Origin: Shewanella glacialimarina
GTDB lineage: Bacteria; Pseudomonadota; Gammaproteobacteria; Enterobacterales; Shewanellaceae
Reading direction: 5' to 3'
Length of the DNA stretch: 64,000 nucleotides
NCBI RefSeq assembly: GCF_020511155.1
Contig: NZ_CP041216.1
Location: 1,302,001 to 1,366,000, forward strand
The position numbers and the translations under genes were made by a program. Positions 7,623 to 18,428 of the stretch are shown piece after piece (the stretch's first letter is position 1; every line of letters starts with the position of its first letter). The notes under the pieces were generated by a model. The model was not told the DNA's origin. It searched no databases and worked only from the letters and a program-made list of their open reading frames with translations.

Positions 7623-10600
7623 TTATGGTTTCTTACGTAGTCTTACTTTATCCGCATCTGCAGTTAACAGAGCTTCGAAGTCTTTTTCAGGCACAGGTTT
7701 ACTAAATATATATCCTTGTATTTCCTCACAATTAAGAGCTTTTAAAATATTAAGCTGAGCGGCCTGCTCTACGCCTTCTCCTACAACAGTTAACCCCATA
7801 TTGTGGGCAATAGTAATAATAGAATCGACCATTTTTAAGTCGCGATCAGATTTGTCTATATCGTCGACAAATGATTTGTCAATTTTTAAGCAATTGATTG
7901 GAAAGCGCTTAAGATAGGATAATGATGAATAACCCGTACCAAAGTCATCTAAAGCAAGACTAACCCCCATTTTAGCTAGTTGTTGCATCACTTTAATGGC
8001 ATTTTCAGGGTTTTTAATTACGGTTCCTTCCGTGATCTCTAACTCTAAATGGTGAGCCGGTAGCTTGGTAAGCCGTAAAATTGACTCTATTCTTTGCTGT
8101 AAATCTGGGAGAGCAAATTGACGCGACGATAAATTGACGGCAACGCGGCCATTAAATAAGCCTTGCTCCAACCACTTTTGCGCAGCAAAACACGCTTTAC
8201 GCAACACAACATCACCAATCTCAACTATTAAGCCGTTTTCTTCAGCAAGTGGGATAAAATCATTAGGCGGAATAATGCCATGTTTAGGGTGATTTAATCT
8301 CACGAGTGCCTCCATACCAGCTAAACAGTCACTTTTTAAATCGACTTTTGGCTGGTAGTACACTTCAAAAAAATCTTCCTTCAAGGCCTCACGAATTAAA
8401 TTTTCAACTTCTAGTTGTCGTAATGCATTTTTGTTCAGGGACTCAGAATAGAATTGATAGCGACTACCACCAGCAGATTTTGCATGGTACATAGCAATAT
8501 CTGCTTTTCGTAATAATGCTTGTTCGTTTTGCTCATCTTCTGGATAAAGTACTATGCCAACACTAATGCTTAGCACTAGAGAGTCCCCATTGATTTCGAA
8601 TGCGGGTTTTAGTGACTGAATAATGTTAGAGGCAATCATGGCACTAGAGCCAATATCGGGGTTCTGGTCAATAAGTAATGCGAATTCGTCACCACCTAAT
8701 CTATATAAACTGGCATGGCCTGGAACTGAGGTTTTGATGCGCTCTGCAACGGATATAAGCAACTCATCGCCTACTTGATGTCCTAGAGAGTCATTTATGC
8801 GTTTAAAATTATCTAAGTCTAATACCATCAAAGTATGGTGAATATCTTTCTTCACTAGGTTGTTTAAAGTTACTTGTAAACTTGAGCGATTTGGCAAACC
8901 AGTGAGTAAGTCGTTATTGGTTAATTTACGTAATTCTTCTTCTTGTTGCTTACGGCGGGTGATATCTGAAAAAACCCCTACATAATGGCTTGTCTCGCCC
9001 TGTTCGTCGTACATAGCGTCTATGGTCAATTCCATCAAAAAGAAGCTACCATCGCCTTTATTGGCTTCTATTTCACCATTCCAACGTCCTTGCTGGCGTA
9101 ATGCGCTTCTAATTTGTTCTGAATATGAATTAGGATAACGAGTAAACTCAAGTTGCTGCTGTAAAAATTTATCGCGGCTACACTGCGCTATATCACAGCA
9201 TGCTTCGTTAACTTCAACAAATACATAATCCTGGTTGAGAATGAACATTCCCTCTGAAATATTTTCAATTGCGCGGGCAAAAAGTTTAAGCTGTTCTTCA
9301 ACCTGTTTAATATTATTAATGTCTTTAATTGTTCCTGTCATACGAACTGGATGATCTTTCTGGTCGCGTTCAACTATTTTTGCTCTGTCTAAAATCCACA
9401 TCCATTGGTCATTTCGACCTTTGACCCGATAAGCGATTTCGAAGTGATCTGTAATACCGCTAAAATGGTCATTGAGGGCTTTTTGAACTCTAGGTTGATC
9501 TATAGGATGAATATTACTTTCTTCGCCAATTTTACCTGAGCGATGCCCATCTTGAGGGAAGTCTAATGTTCCCCAAATATTGGAGCGAAATATTTTTCCG
9601 CTCTCTATATCCCAGTCCCACATCTCATCGCCGCTGCCCCAAAGTGAAAGTTTAAGACGCTCTTCACTGAGTACGATTTGTTTTTGGATTTCTTGACGGC
9701 GCAAAATCGCTTTGGTTATGAGTATTAAAATAGTCAACATAATTAGGCTATAAATTATTTTTGCCTTTAATGTAAGCCACCATGGTGGTGTTATTGTTAT
9801 TTCAATATTCTTTGTAAGGGTTCTTTGTCCCGTTGATTTATCAACCGCATATACACCAAAGATATATGTTCCATGTGGGACATTAGTATATGTGGCTGTA
9901 TTAGTGTTTTTATTTGGTAGCCAATCATTGTCTATTTCATTTAAAATATAGTAGAAATCGAAATTAACTCTATTTTTTCCTATAATATTGTATTCAATGC
10001 TAAAAGGGTATTCAGAATGCTTAAGTTGAATTTTATTTTGATACTTTATGGCTTTGTCTAAATTTCTTGAACCTATAGTTATTGGTTCATTGAATATGGA
10101 AAGGTTTTGAATGGTCACTTCGTTTATTGAGTTTTTATGTTCAAAAGCCTTATCTAGGTTAAGATATGTCAACCCATAAGGGCCGCCAATAATAATCCCA
10201 TTCAAATATTCTAAATTTGACTGCGTACTATAGTCAGGAAGTATGCCATTTTTTTGTGTTAATTTTAACTTTTGATTTGTCTTTAAGTTTATTAAATTAA
10301 CTTCCATATTAGAAGGTGCAACTATTATGTCTTCAATTATATCGATGGAGTAAATGGTTTTCTCTGTTTTCAATATCTCAGATACGACTTCTTTTTGTAA
10401 GTCCAAAGATAATATCCCAGTCCTTGAACCGAAAATTAACTGATTGTTATATTGGTTTAAACTTGCAACTAACTCTTTGTTATAGATATTTTTTATTATA
10501 CCATCTTTAAACTTGAGCAACCCTTTCTGTGATGCTATATATAAATTCCCATCAATAGATACAAAGTCATAAATAGGGTGGTTTGTTCTTGTGTCAATAG

Positions 10601-11915
10601 TATCAATTGATTTGGTTATAGGGTTGATAGTTAATATTTTTCCATCAAAAGTCGCAGCAACAATAAATCCTAAATTGTTTTGTTTTATTTTCATGATGTA
10701 TTCTGACGTTAACTTTTCTTTCTCTTGTGTGTCTAAATTAACTTGGTATAAACCTTCAGGTGAACCGACGTAAATAAATTTTTTGTTTGCATAAATACTT
10801 TTGTGACCTTCGGCGAACTCTACTTTTAACTTTGTTTCATTATTAAATTTTTTGTCAAAATAAGTTATCTCTTTTTTATTGCTGGCTATGAATAAGTTGT
10901 TTTCATTTGATACGATTGACCAAATGTTCTTTATATTATTATTTATTTTTTTTGCGATATTTTTTTCAAGTGAATATACATTTATCCCATCAGTGAAGTT
11001 TGATGTGAATAGTTTGTTTTTAGTGGAGAAAGTAGTTATTTGGTTGTTTTCTTTCAGGTCGCTTTTGAATTCGCCAATAATTGTTTTTTTTATTTCATTG
11101 CTGTTTTGGCTAAGTTCAATAGAAATTACTTGGTTTTTAGTGAATAAAAGTAATGTATCGGCGAACGAAGTCGACGAAAGACTTAATGCATTTGTTTTGA
11201 TAATGTTCTTTTTGTTTTTATATAATCCATTCTTTTCTAATGTTATGATATCATTGTTATTTATTTCAAAGTCTAACGTCTTGCTTGAATGTAGTTTGAT
11301 TTCATCTGAATATGTAAAAATATCTCCATCATAGTTTCGTATATATAATGTGTCTTTCGAGTTTCTTATTTTTTTTATTTCTTTAAATTTTTGATTTTTA
11401 ATCAAATTAATTTCTTTCGAGAAGTCAGAGTTAAATATGTAAACTTCACTATTTAAGGCAATGTAATTAATTCCATTGTCATTATATATTGCCCATATTA
11501 CTGAGTTTGATATGGGGTGATTGGGTTTCGCAAGAGAAAAGGTTTCGGTAAATTTGTTAAATATAGCCAGTCCTTTATCCGTTCCCACAATAAGTTGATT
11601 TTTATCATCAATCATTAGATTGCGGATAAAAGAGCTGGGTAGGCCGCTTCCATTATCTTCAGCATAAAAATGGGTGAATTCTGTGCCATCAAAACGGTTT
11701 AAGCCATTAACAGTACCAATCCAAATGTAGCCTTCACTGTCTTCAACTATGCTGGTTACTGTATTTTGAGAAAGACCATCTGCGACTGTGTATGAATCAT
11801 AATTGAGAATAATATCGAGCTGTTCTTCGTTAAAGTCCGAAAAAGACATCGACATAGCGAATGATGCTTGAAAAAAAGCAAAAAGAAATAAGAGTAAAGA
11901 TAAGATTTTAGGCAT
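7623..11915 (-). CDS. Propeller-sensor PAS/GGDEF/EAL protein
   Basis: A giant inner-membrane sensor of about 1430 residues. After a signal peptide (MPKILSLLLFLFAFFQASFA) comes a periplasmic two-component-regulator-type beta-propeller (about 40-640), seen from GLSQNTVTSIVEDSEGYIWIGT, then a Y_Y_Y-like domain, one membrane helix (about 710-735), two PAS domains (about 750-1000), a GGDEF domain with intact GGDEF near residue 1071, and an EAL domain with EALVRL near 1200 and DDFGTGYSSL near 1320. Both catalytic signatures look intact, so it could make and/or degrade c-di-GMP in response to an external ligand. The frame extends to a TTG at 11948, but the ATG at 11915 starts the signal peptide. The propeller half is much more AT-rich than the signalling half. 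Confidence 0.88.
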   Translation of the reverse strand: MPKILSLLLFLFAFFQASFAMSMSFSDFNEEQLDIILNYDSYTVADGLSQNTVTSIVEDSEGYIWIGTVNGLNRFDGTEFTHFYAEDNGSGLPSSFIRNLMIDDKNQLIVGTDKGLAIFNKFTETFSLAKPNHPISNSVIWAIYNDNGINYIALNSEVYIFNSDFSKEINLIKNQKFKEIKKIRNSKDTLYIRNYDGDIFTYSDEIKLHSSKTLDFEINNNDIITLEKNGLYKNKKNIIKTNALSLSSTSFADTLLLFTKNQVISIELSQNSNEIKKTIIGEFKSDLKENNQITTFSTKNKLFTSNFTDGINVYSLEKNIAKKINNNIKNIWSIVSNENNLFIASNKKEITYFDKKFNNETKLKVEFAEGHKSIYANKKFIYVGSPEGLYQVNLDTQEKEKLTSEYIMKIKQNNLGFIVAATFDGKILTINPITKSIDTIDTRTNHPIYDFVSIDGNLYIASQKGLLKFKDGIIKNIYNKELVASLNQYNNQLIFGSRTGILSLDLQKEVVSEILKTEKTIYSIDIIEDIIVAPSNMEVNLINLKTNQKLKLTQKNGILPDYSTQSNLEYLNGIIIGGPYGLTYLNLDKAFEHKNSINEVTIQNLSIFNEPITIGSRNLDKAIKYQNKIQLKHSEYPFSIEYNIIGKNRVNFDFYYILNEIDNDWLPNKNTNTATYTNVPHGTYIFGVYAVDKSTGQRTLTKNIEITITPPWWLTLKAKIIYSLIMLTILILITKAILRRQEIQKQIVLSEERLKLSLWGSGDEMWDWDIESGKIFRSNIWGTLDFPQDGHRSGKIGEESNIHPIDQPRVQKALNDHFSGITDHFEIAYRVKGRNDQWMWILDRAKIVERDQKDHPVRMTGTIKDINNIKQVEEQLKLFARAIENISEGMFILNQDYVFVEVNEACCDIAQCSRDKFLQQQLEFTRYPNSYSEQIRSALRQQGRWNGEIEANKGDGSFFLMELTIDAMYDEQGETSHYVGVFSDITRRKQQEEELRKLTNNDLLTGLPNRSSLQVTLNNLVKKDIHHTLMVLDLDNFKRINDSLGHQVGDELLISVAERIKTSVPGHASLYRLGGDEFALLIDQNPDIGSSAMIASNIIQSLKPAFEINGDSLVLSISVGIVLYPEDEQNEQALLRKADIAMYHAKSAGGSRYQFYSESLNKNALRQLEVENLIREALKEDFFEVYYQPKVDLKSDCLAGMEALVRLNHPKHGIIPPNDFIPLAEENGLIVEIGDVVLRKACFAAQKWLEQGLFNGRVAVNLSSRQFALPDLQQRIESILRLTKLPAHHLELEITEGTVIKNPENAIKVMQQLAKMGVSLALDDFGTGYSSLSYLKRFPINCLKIDKSFVDDIDKSDRDLKMVDSIITIAHNMGLTVVGEGVEQAAQLNILKALNCEEIQGYIFSKPVPEKDFEALLTADADKVRLRKKP

Positions 11916-12200
11916 AATTTTTATTTTTCTTGTTCTCGTAGATGCCAAGCAGAAGCGTTGATTTGCCTACTTTTTCAGAATCCATGGGGTTTGTCAAAAG
12001 TCTGTTAACACAAATGAGACTAAGTGTTGTTTTTTTACCCTTCTTGAGCTGGTGTAATTTTATGCGAGTTAGTTGTTTTGTTTAATTAGTACTAAGTAAT
12101 TAGTGATTTACACTCCTCATAGTAAAAAAGTTAGTTTTTTGTATGGTTTAAATTGACGTTAAACATTTACAAAGTAATTTAAAGTTAACTGACATTATCT

Positions 12201-14987
12201 CTAAAAGTTAAATTTTTCAGCAGCTTGCTTAAATGTTCTTAGATCTAAAATCATATTTTTAGATCCGAGTTGCTGTTGAGAATGTTGCTCACCACAACTG
12301 AATAAGACTAAGCGGTCACAATGCTTGCTCCGCATCTGTTGCATCATGAATTTGATTAAGTCTGCTCTGGTAAGTGTTCCGACCTTCGCGGCAACATTTT
12401 CACGTTGATCAAATTGATAATCCCTATTACCTAGACTAACCCAATAGCGCTGTCCACGGGTTTTGAGATTAGAATCGTGTTCCATAATTTGGCTAATTAA
12501 ACCTTGTTTAGTGCTTTCCCATTGTTCATTGGTTATTTGCATTACGGCATAGCTAAAGTCGGCTATAAACTCATCAATGGCTTCAAGCAAAACTCGGGGA
12601 CCAGTAGAAGGGGATTGGATATAAAAAATTAACCCAGGATGTCTGTTGAGTGGCAGGTAACCCGTGCCTACCATGTAACCTAATTGCTGTTTTGTGCGCA
12701 GTTCATGAAAAAAGGTTGATGACATTGTATGGTTTAATAAACTGAACAGTGCCATCTTATCTGTCGTTGCTTCACTAGATTGATAATAAACAATAATTGC
12801 ACTGTCTTGATGCTGGATTGCTTTCTCACGTAGCAAGGTACCAACACCTTGTAAGTTAACTAACTCTCGTGATGATTCATGGCTAGGTTTTGTCACCAGG
12901 GACAATAAGTGTTGTAATTTCTTACCCAATGCTTGAGCTTCTGACACTAACCAATCACCGTAGACTAGACCTTCAAGGTAGATTTTTTCATAAAATTCAC
13001 TAACATGATTATGAAGTTCATCTAAGGTAATTGTTTCAAGTTCTTCCGCCATTCTCACCGGTTCAAAACTTCGCTTTTGTAATGTGACTGTTAAGCTGGT
13101 AAATAATTGCGAGATAGGTTTTGCTTGGGCAACATTATTCCAGCTTCTTAAAATCTGCTTACGGATCATGTTAAAGCGTTCTTGGGTAAATTGTCGCTCA
13201 CGCCCTTTATGAATAATCAACGCGAGCAAGGTTTCCTGGTTACCCGTAAACCCAGTAAGGTGAAGGGTAATGCCACCTTGATGCGGATAAATATTATAGT
13301 TTAATCCAGCAACTTCAGCCTGATAAGTTGATTCAGTTAAGTAGTCTAGCAATAGCTCAACATATAAGCGGGTTAAGGTTGCATGACGAGGTGACATACT
13401 GGCTTTTTGTGAATCAAGTGATAAGTAAAGGTGCCCTTTGGGCACATTAAACTCGTCATCTTTTCTATGCCAAATTCGATAGCCTTCACCTTCAGCAACT
13501 ACAACAGGTACTGGATTTTGACTTGCTTCATTTCTTGATTGCGGATCGGGTACAATAAATGGATTAGCCTGGGGCAGCTTTAAAGCTTGTCTAATTTCAG
13601 TTTGTTGCCAATATGCTAATCGTGATAACTCAATATCCGATACCTTGTAAGGTGTGTGATACCAGGCCGCTTGCTTGTCGGTATCAAGATCTTGGGCAAC
13701 AACCTGCAAGCGCATATTGAGCGGATGCATTAATTCAAGTAGCGACTGTGCTTCAGCCACATCCAAGTTATCCATTCTATAATCACCATAGACCACATCC
13801 TCGATATCATAGTGATGCATGTTAATGCTGAGGTGGCTGGCGAGATCTAATGCTTTAATTTGTTCTTGAAACCGAAAAGCGGTGTTTAATAAATTAGCGC
13901 GTTCTTGATAACGCCAATCTTCAAGTCCATGCATTTTGATAAGTTGGATATATTCAAAAATACACTTTACGACTTCATCAATAGTATTAAAACCTTGATC
14001 AGTTAACTGAATACTGACTGAGTAATCTTTAAAGTTAAACCCATTGATGCCACCGCCAGCTGATAAGTTATTAGCTAAGCCTTGCTCTTTTAAGTAAGAC
14101 AACAAACTCCCTGGACTTTCATTGCCTAACAGGTGGCTTATGAAGGTTAATGGTTTGCGTTTATAGAATTGGTCAATTCCGGGTAGTGCAAAATTAACAC
14201 TGATTCGTTTTTGTTGTTTTAAAGGGATAATTGAAATCTGTTTGAGGCGTTCAGCATCAGTAATCAGTAATTCAGAAGGATAGTGTTTACTTACTCCTCG
14301 ATTGACGATGCCTTCAAAATAGGTTTTAGCCCATACTTCGGACTGGTCCAGTGAAGCAGGGGAGACCAAACACAGAGTCATAATATTTGCGCAATATTGC
14401 TGCTGATAAAACGACAGTAGTTCTTCACGTAATTCAGATTGAGGGCCGGCTAATGTAGCGAGATTACCCACTGAAAATTTAGAAAAAGGGTGGGCTTGGT
14501 TAGTGGTCTCTTTTTGCACCTGATATACACGGCGAATATCGTCTTTTAGCTTTAAACTATACTCAGACTCAATAGCATGACGCTCTCTATCGACCAATTC
14601 GATATCAAATTTAGGTGCAATAAAAAACTGACTGAAGCGATCTAATGACTCTTCAAAAACATCTGCATTGATGGTGTAAAAAAAGTTTGTTTGTTCAGTG
14701 CCTGTCCAAGCATTGTTATTACCGCCATGCTGATTAATAAAAGCATGGTACTCACCTGAGTCAGGGAACTTTTCTGTCCCTAAAAATAGCATATGTTCTA
14801 AAAAGTGTGCCATACCTGGGCGATCGACAGGATCATCAAAGTGACCAACTTGAACAGCCATAGAAGCAGCAGCTTGGTTGGTTTGCACATCTTCAACCAG
14901 TAATACCCGAAGTTGATTCGATAAGCGGATATAACGATATAAACGATGATCATTTTGACTTGTATGTATTGCTGGGAAATCGGACAA
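12201..14987 (-). CDS. Insulinase-family (M16) zinc protease
   Basis: A 928-residue protein of the pitrilysin/insulin-degrading branch of M16. The inverted zinc motif HFLEH lies at residues 61-65, and the distal acidic ligand is in AIESEYS around 140. The four repeated M16 half-domains account for the length. No clear signal peptide is visible, so it may be cytoplasmic or use an atypical export route, unlike periplasmic E. coli PtrA. The start is a TTG at 14987 with a strong GGAG seven bases upstream; the next in-frame methionine lies well into the domain, so TTG is convincing. It is divergent from sixA. Confidence 0.88.
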   Translation of the reverse strand: MSDFPAIHTSQNDHRLYRYIRLSNQLRVLLVEDVQTNQAAASMAVQVGHFDDPVDRPGMAHFLEHMLFLGTEKFPDSGEYHAFINQHGGNNNAWTGTEQTNFFYTINADVFEESLDRFSQFFIAPKFDIELVDRERHAIESEYSLKLKDDIRRVYQVQKETTNQAHPFSKFSVGNLATLAGPQSELREELLSFYQQQYCANIMTLCLVSPASLDQSEVWAKTYFEGIVNRGVSKHYPSELLITDAERLKQISIIPLKQQKRISVNFALPGIDQFYKRKPLTFISHLLGNESPGSLLSYLKEQGLANNLSAGGGINGFNFKDYSVSIQLTDQGFNTIDEVVKCIFEYIQLIKMHGLEDWRYQERANLLNTAFRFQEQIKALDLASHLSINMHHYDIEDVVYGDYRMDNLDVAEAQSLLELMHPLNMRLQVVAQDLDTDKQAAWYHTPYKVSDIELSRLAYWQQTEIRQALKLPQANPFIVPDPQSRNEASQNPVPVVVAEGEGYRIWHRKDDEFNVPKGHLYLSLDSQKASMSPRHATLTRLYVELLLDYLTESTYQAEVAGLNYNIYPHQGGITLHLTGFTGNQETLLALIIHKGRERQFTQERFNMIRKQILRSWNNVAQAKPISQLFTSLTVTLQKRSFEPVRMAEELETITLDELHNHVSEFYEKIYLEGLVYGDWLVSEAQALGKKLQHLLSLVTKPSHESSRELVNLQGVGTLLREKAIQHQDSAIIVYYQSSEATTDKMALFSLLNHTMSSTFFHELRTKQQLGYMVGTGYLPLNRHPGLIFYIQSPSTGPRVLLEAIDEFIADFSYAVMQITNEQWESTKQGLISQIMEHDSNLKTRGQRYWVSLGNRDYQFDQRENVAAKVGTLTRADLIKFMMQQMRSKHCDRLVLFSCGEQHSQQQLGSKNMILDLRTFKQAAEKFNF

Positions 14988-15176
14988 GTGAAGGCTCCAA
15001 GTAACGGTTCTAGTTACATATTGATATTGTTATCGGCTTTTAGCAAATAACTCGTCAAACTTTATGACCACTATCGACTAAAGTTGAGTTAATTTTTGTT
15101 TGGTGACGGTTTCGCAAGTGCTTTAATGACGCTACAATTGTCGTATTAGTAAAATAAGATTGATAATGAGTTAAGT

Positions 15177-15644
15177 ATGCAGCTATTTTTGATGCGCCAT
15201 GGTGAAGCCAGCTTTGATGCGCTATCAGATCGTGAACGGATATTAACGCAACATGGACGCTACCAAACCGGCCAAATGGCTAACTTACTCAATAGTCGCA
15301 TTTCTCAGCTTGATTTAGTTTTAGTCAGCCCTTATTTGCGCGCCCAACAAACGTGGCAAGTCGTCAGTAAACACTTACCTAAAGCAAGAAAATGCGTTGT
15401 GTTAGACAATATTACCCCTTCAGGTGACCCTAAAATGGCCGCCGATTCTATTTTAGCTTATGCACAGCAATATAAAGCAGACACTGTGTTAGTGATTACT
15501 CACATGCCGATAGTGGGTTTTTTGGTGGGTGAACTAGTTGCGGGATTAGAACCGCCTATTTTTGCCACCTCTGCTTTTGTACAAATTGACAAACATTCTG
15601 AACAAGCAAGCTTTGTAGGCATGAATTACCCTAGTGGGGTTTAA
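15177..15644 (+). CDS. sixA: Phosphohistidine phosphatase SixA
   Basis: A 155-residue member of the histidine phosphatase superfamily with the RHG motif at residues 7-9 (LMRHGEA) and the second catalytic histidine in VITHMP. SixA removes phosphate from phosphohistidine in phosphotransfer proteins, such as the ArcB HPt domain and the nitrogen PTS. Length and sequence fit SixA closely. It is transcribed towards smrB, with convergent 3' ends about 75 bases apart. Confidence 0.9.
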   Translation: MQLFLMRHGEASFDALSDRERILTQHGRYQTGQMANLLNSRISQLDLVLVSPYLRAQQTWQVVSKHLPKARKCVVLDNITPSGDPKMAADSILAYAQQYKADTVLVITHMPIVGFLVGELVAGLEPPIFATSAFVQIDKHSEQASFVGMNYPSGV

Positions 15645-15719
15645 CGTCTATTTCTACAAAGTTGCAGTGAATGATAGGGCTGTTTATCTTGAAAGATTAA
15701 TAGCCGATTATCTATCGAT

Positions 15720-16247
15720 CTATCTTCGATGTGGCTGATCGCCAATATCAATCAGAATCAGTAACGCTGCATCACCGCCCCATTCTTTAGGTGCTTGATG
15801 AAAAGCCTTTACTTTGGGGTGTTGTGCTAACCACATAGGCAGCTGCTGCTTTAATATTCCCATACCATACCCATGCATTACACTGCAGCAAATACTGTTT
15901 TGCTTTACGCATGCTTGAATAAGAGCGGCAAGCTCAAGTTTAGCTTCTGATTGCCTTAACCCATGTAAATCAAGCAATAGGTCTGGCACGTAATCGCCAC
16001 GGCGTAAACGTTTTAACTCTATTTTATCAACGCCGTCGTTCGTCCAGCGCATTGGCCCAGTGACGGGCAATAACGGTTGATAGGTGTCAGAAAAGTAGCT
16101 ACTTGAATGAAGCTGTAGCTCTTTTATTTCCACTTGCTGTTTGTTTTTTACGGGTTGTTTAAAGTGATGGGCTTGTTGCTTAAGGGGTTTTATACCGGCA
16201 ACTAAATCACTAAACGACTCGAAATCAGTGATATTTTTGTCATTCAT
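15720..16247 (-). CDS. smrB: Smr-domain ribosome rescue endonuclease SmrB
   Basis: A 175-residue protein with a variable N-terminal arm and a C-terminal Smr domain carrying LDLHG at residues 92-96 and the HGYGMGIL motif. SmrB is recruited to collided ribosomes and cleaves the mRNA between them, which triggers rescue. It is divergent from prmB, the conserved smrB|prmB arrangement of gammaproteobacteria, which supports the naming. The two start codons are about 80 bases apart, so promoters must overlap or be compact. Confidence 0.9.
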   Translation of the reverse strand: MNDKNITDFESFSDLVAGIKPLKQQAHHFKQPVKNKQQVEIKELQLHSSSYFSDTYQPLLPVTGPMRWTNDGVDKIELKRLRRGDYVPDLLLDLHGLRQSEAKLELAALIQACVKQNSICCSVMHGYGMGILKQQLPMWLAQHPKVKAFHQAPKEWGGDAALLILIDIGDQPHRR

Positions 16248-16326
16248 GGCGATATTGTATTGAATTCTAGCCCATCTTAATAGACATCAGTTACAATGCA
16301 GCAGAACTATTTTTTAGGAGTGTGTT

Positions 16327-17271
16327 TTGGATAAAATTTTTGTAGATGAAGCGGTAACCGAGTTACGTACTATTGGCGATATGCTCCGTTGGGCTGTTAG
16401 CCGTTTTAATGACGCCGGAATTTTTTATGGCCATGGTACAGATAATGCTTGGGATGAAGCCATTGCATTAGTTTTTCATGCATTACATCTACCGGAAGAA
16501 ATAGGCCAGCAAGTTATTCAAAGCAACCTAACCAGTAGCGAAAAACATAAAATAGTTGAGCTGATTATTCGCCGTGTTCGTGAACGATTACCGGTTCCTT
16601 ATTTGACTAATAAAGCCCATTTTGCTGGATTAGAGTTTTTTGTTGATGAACGCGTGTTAGTGCCACGCTCACCGATTGCTGAAATGATTAATAATAATTT
16701 CAGCCCTTGGTTATATAACAAACCTGTGCATCGTATTATGGATTTGTGTACTGGCAGCGGCTGTATTGCTATTGCCTGTGCTTATGCTTTTGAAGATGCT
16801 GAAGTTGACGCGCTTGATATTAGTGAAGATGCCCTAGAAGTCGCTCAAATCAATATAGAAACTCTAGGCGTATTAGATCGTGTTTTCCCAATTCAGTCAG
16901 ATATGTTTGCAGCGATTGAAAAAGGGCCACATTACGATTTGATCGTATCTAATCCTCCTTATGTTGATGCCGAAGATATTGATGATATGCCAAGTGAATA
17001 TCATCACGAGCCAGCCATTGGTTTAGCATCGGGCCGTGATGGATTAGATTTAACCAAGCGTATTCTAGCTAACGCAGCTGATTACTTAACCGAGAACGGT
17101 TTATTGGTGGTTGAAGTGGGTAATTCTATGGTGCATTTAATGGAGCAATTCCCTGATGTACCATTCATGTGGGTCGAGTTTGAATTTGGTGGTGACGGGG
17201 TGTTTGTATTAACCCGTGATCAGCTAGTTGAAAATCAATCACTTTTTGCCATCTACAAAGATAGTGAATAA
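16327..17271 (+). CDS. prmB: 50S protein uL3 glutamine methyltransferase PrmB
   Basis: A 314-residue SAM-dependent methyltransferase with the SAM site [12 protein letters not shown] (149-160) and NPPY (209-212), the signature of glutamine N5-methylation. PrmB methylates ribosomal protein uL3 during 50S assembly. The start is TTG at 16327 with AGGAG six bases upstream, and it gives the family-typical N-terminus. It is followed by aroC after about 60 bases, the usual gammaproteobacterial order. Confidence 0.93.
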   Translation: MDKIFVDEAVTELRTIGDMLRWAVSRFNDAGIFYGHGTDNAWDEAIALVFHALHLPEEIGQQVIQSNLTSSEKHKIVELIIRRVRERLPVPYLTNKAHFAGLEFFVDERVLVPRSPIAEMINNNFSPWLYNKPVHRIMDLCTGSGCIAIACAYAFEDAEVDALDISEDALEVAQINIETLGVLDRVFPIQSDMFAAIEKGPHYDLIVSNPPYVDAEDIDDMPSEYHHEPAIGLASGRDGLDLTKRILANAADYLTENGLLVVEVGNSMVHLMEQFPDVPFMWVEFEFGGDGVFVLTRDQLVENQSLFAIYKDSE

Positions 17272-17333
17272 TGGTGCTGTAATAGTGTAGCATTACGCTA
17301 TTCAGTTTTTATTTATGAAGGGATAAATGGCGC

Positions 17334-18428
17334 ATGTCAGGAAATAGTATTGGGCAAAACTTTGTCGTCACCACATTTGGTGAGAGTCACGGTGTGGCAC
17401 TTGGGTGTATTATTGATGGTTGCCCGCCGGGGCTAGAATTAACCGTTGAAGATATGCAACATGATCTTGATCGTCGTCGTCCAGGTACATCACGCTATAC
17501 GACAGCACGTCGAGAAGCTGATGAAGTGCGTATTTTATCTGGGGTGTTTGAGGGTAAAACCACAGGGACTTCGATTGGTTTATTGATTGAAAATACCGAC
17601 CAACGCAGCCAAGACTACTCCAACATAAAAGACTTATTCCGCCCTGGACATGCTGATTACACTTATCAGCAAAAGTATGGTCTACGAGATTATCGTGGCG
17701 GTGGACGTTCGTCAGCCCGTGAAACCGCGATGCGTGTTGCAGCCGGCGCTGTGGCTAAAAAGTATTTAAAAGCGGTGCATGGCATTGATATTCATGGCTA
17801 TTTGTCACAGCTAGGGCCGATTAGTGCTGAGTCTATTGATTTAGCACAGGTCGAGAAAAATGCCTTTTTCTTTCCTGATGCGTCAAAGCTTGATGTACTA
17901 GATGAATACATGCGTGAGCTGAAAAAGTCAGGCGATTCTATCGGTGCAAAAATTACCGTATTGGCTACAGGTGTGCCAGTAGGTCTTGGTGAGCCAGTAT
18001 TTGACCGACTAGATGCTGATATTGCCCACGCATTAATGGGCATTAATGCGGTAAAAGGTGTTGAAATTGGTGATGGATTTGGTGTGGTAACACAGAAGGG
18101 ATCAGAAGGGCGTGACTTGATGTCACCCCTTGGATTTGAGTCAAATCATGCCGGCGGTGTATTGGGCGGCATATCCTCAGGCCAACCGATTGTGGCTAAT
18201 ATTGCCTTAAAGCCAACATCAAGTATTAGTGTGCCAGGTAAAAGTATGACAGCTCAAGGAGAAGTGGCTGATGTTGTGACTAAAGGTCGTCATGATCCTT
18301 GTGTGGGGATCCGCGCAGTGCCTATTGCTGAAGCTATGTTAGCGATTGTATTGATGGATCATCTATTACGTCATCGTGCTCAAAATCAAGATGTACACAG
18401 CCTAACACCCGTAATCGGAATGCGTTAA
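17334..18428 (+). CDS. aroC: Chorismate synthase AroC
   Basis: A 364-residue protein with the family signatures GESHG near the start, the RRRPG box, GRSSARETA and the C-terminal GRHDPC. It converts EPSP to chorismate with reduced FMN, the last step of the shikimate pathway. Its stop codon is immediately followed by the ATG of an MFS transporter gene, so aroC heads or sits within a run of co-transcribed genes that extends to 21.7 kb. Confidence 0.97.
   Translation: MSGNSIGQNFVVTTFGESHGVALGCIIDGCPPGLELTVEDMQHDLDRRRPGTSRYTTARREADEVRILSGVFEGKTTGTSIGLLIENTDQRSQDYSNIKDLFRPGHADYTYQQKYGLRDYRGGGRSSARETAMRVAAGAVAKKYLKAVHGIDIHGYLSQLGPISAESIDLAQVEKNAFFFPDASKLDVLDEYMRELKKSGDSIGAKITVLATGVPVGLGEPVFDRLDADIAHALMGINAVKGVEIGDGFGVVTQKGSEGRDLMSPLGFESNHAGGVLGGISSGQPIVANIALKPTSSISVPGKSMTAQGEVADVVTKGRHDPCVGIRAVPIAEAMLAIVLMDHLLRHRAQNQDVHSLTPVIGMR

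Noticed and set aside
10879..11334. 151-codon plus-strand frame inside the propeller gene
   Set aside because: It is an antisense shadow of the AT-rich propeller-coding sequence, with phenylalanine/leucine-rich low-complexity translation.
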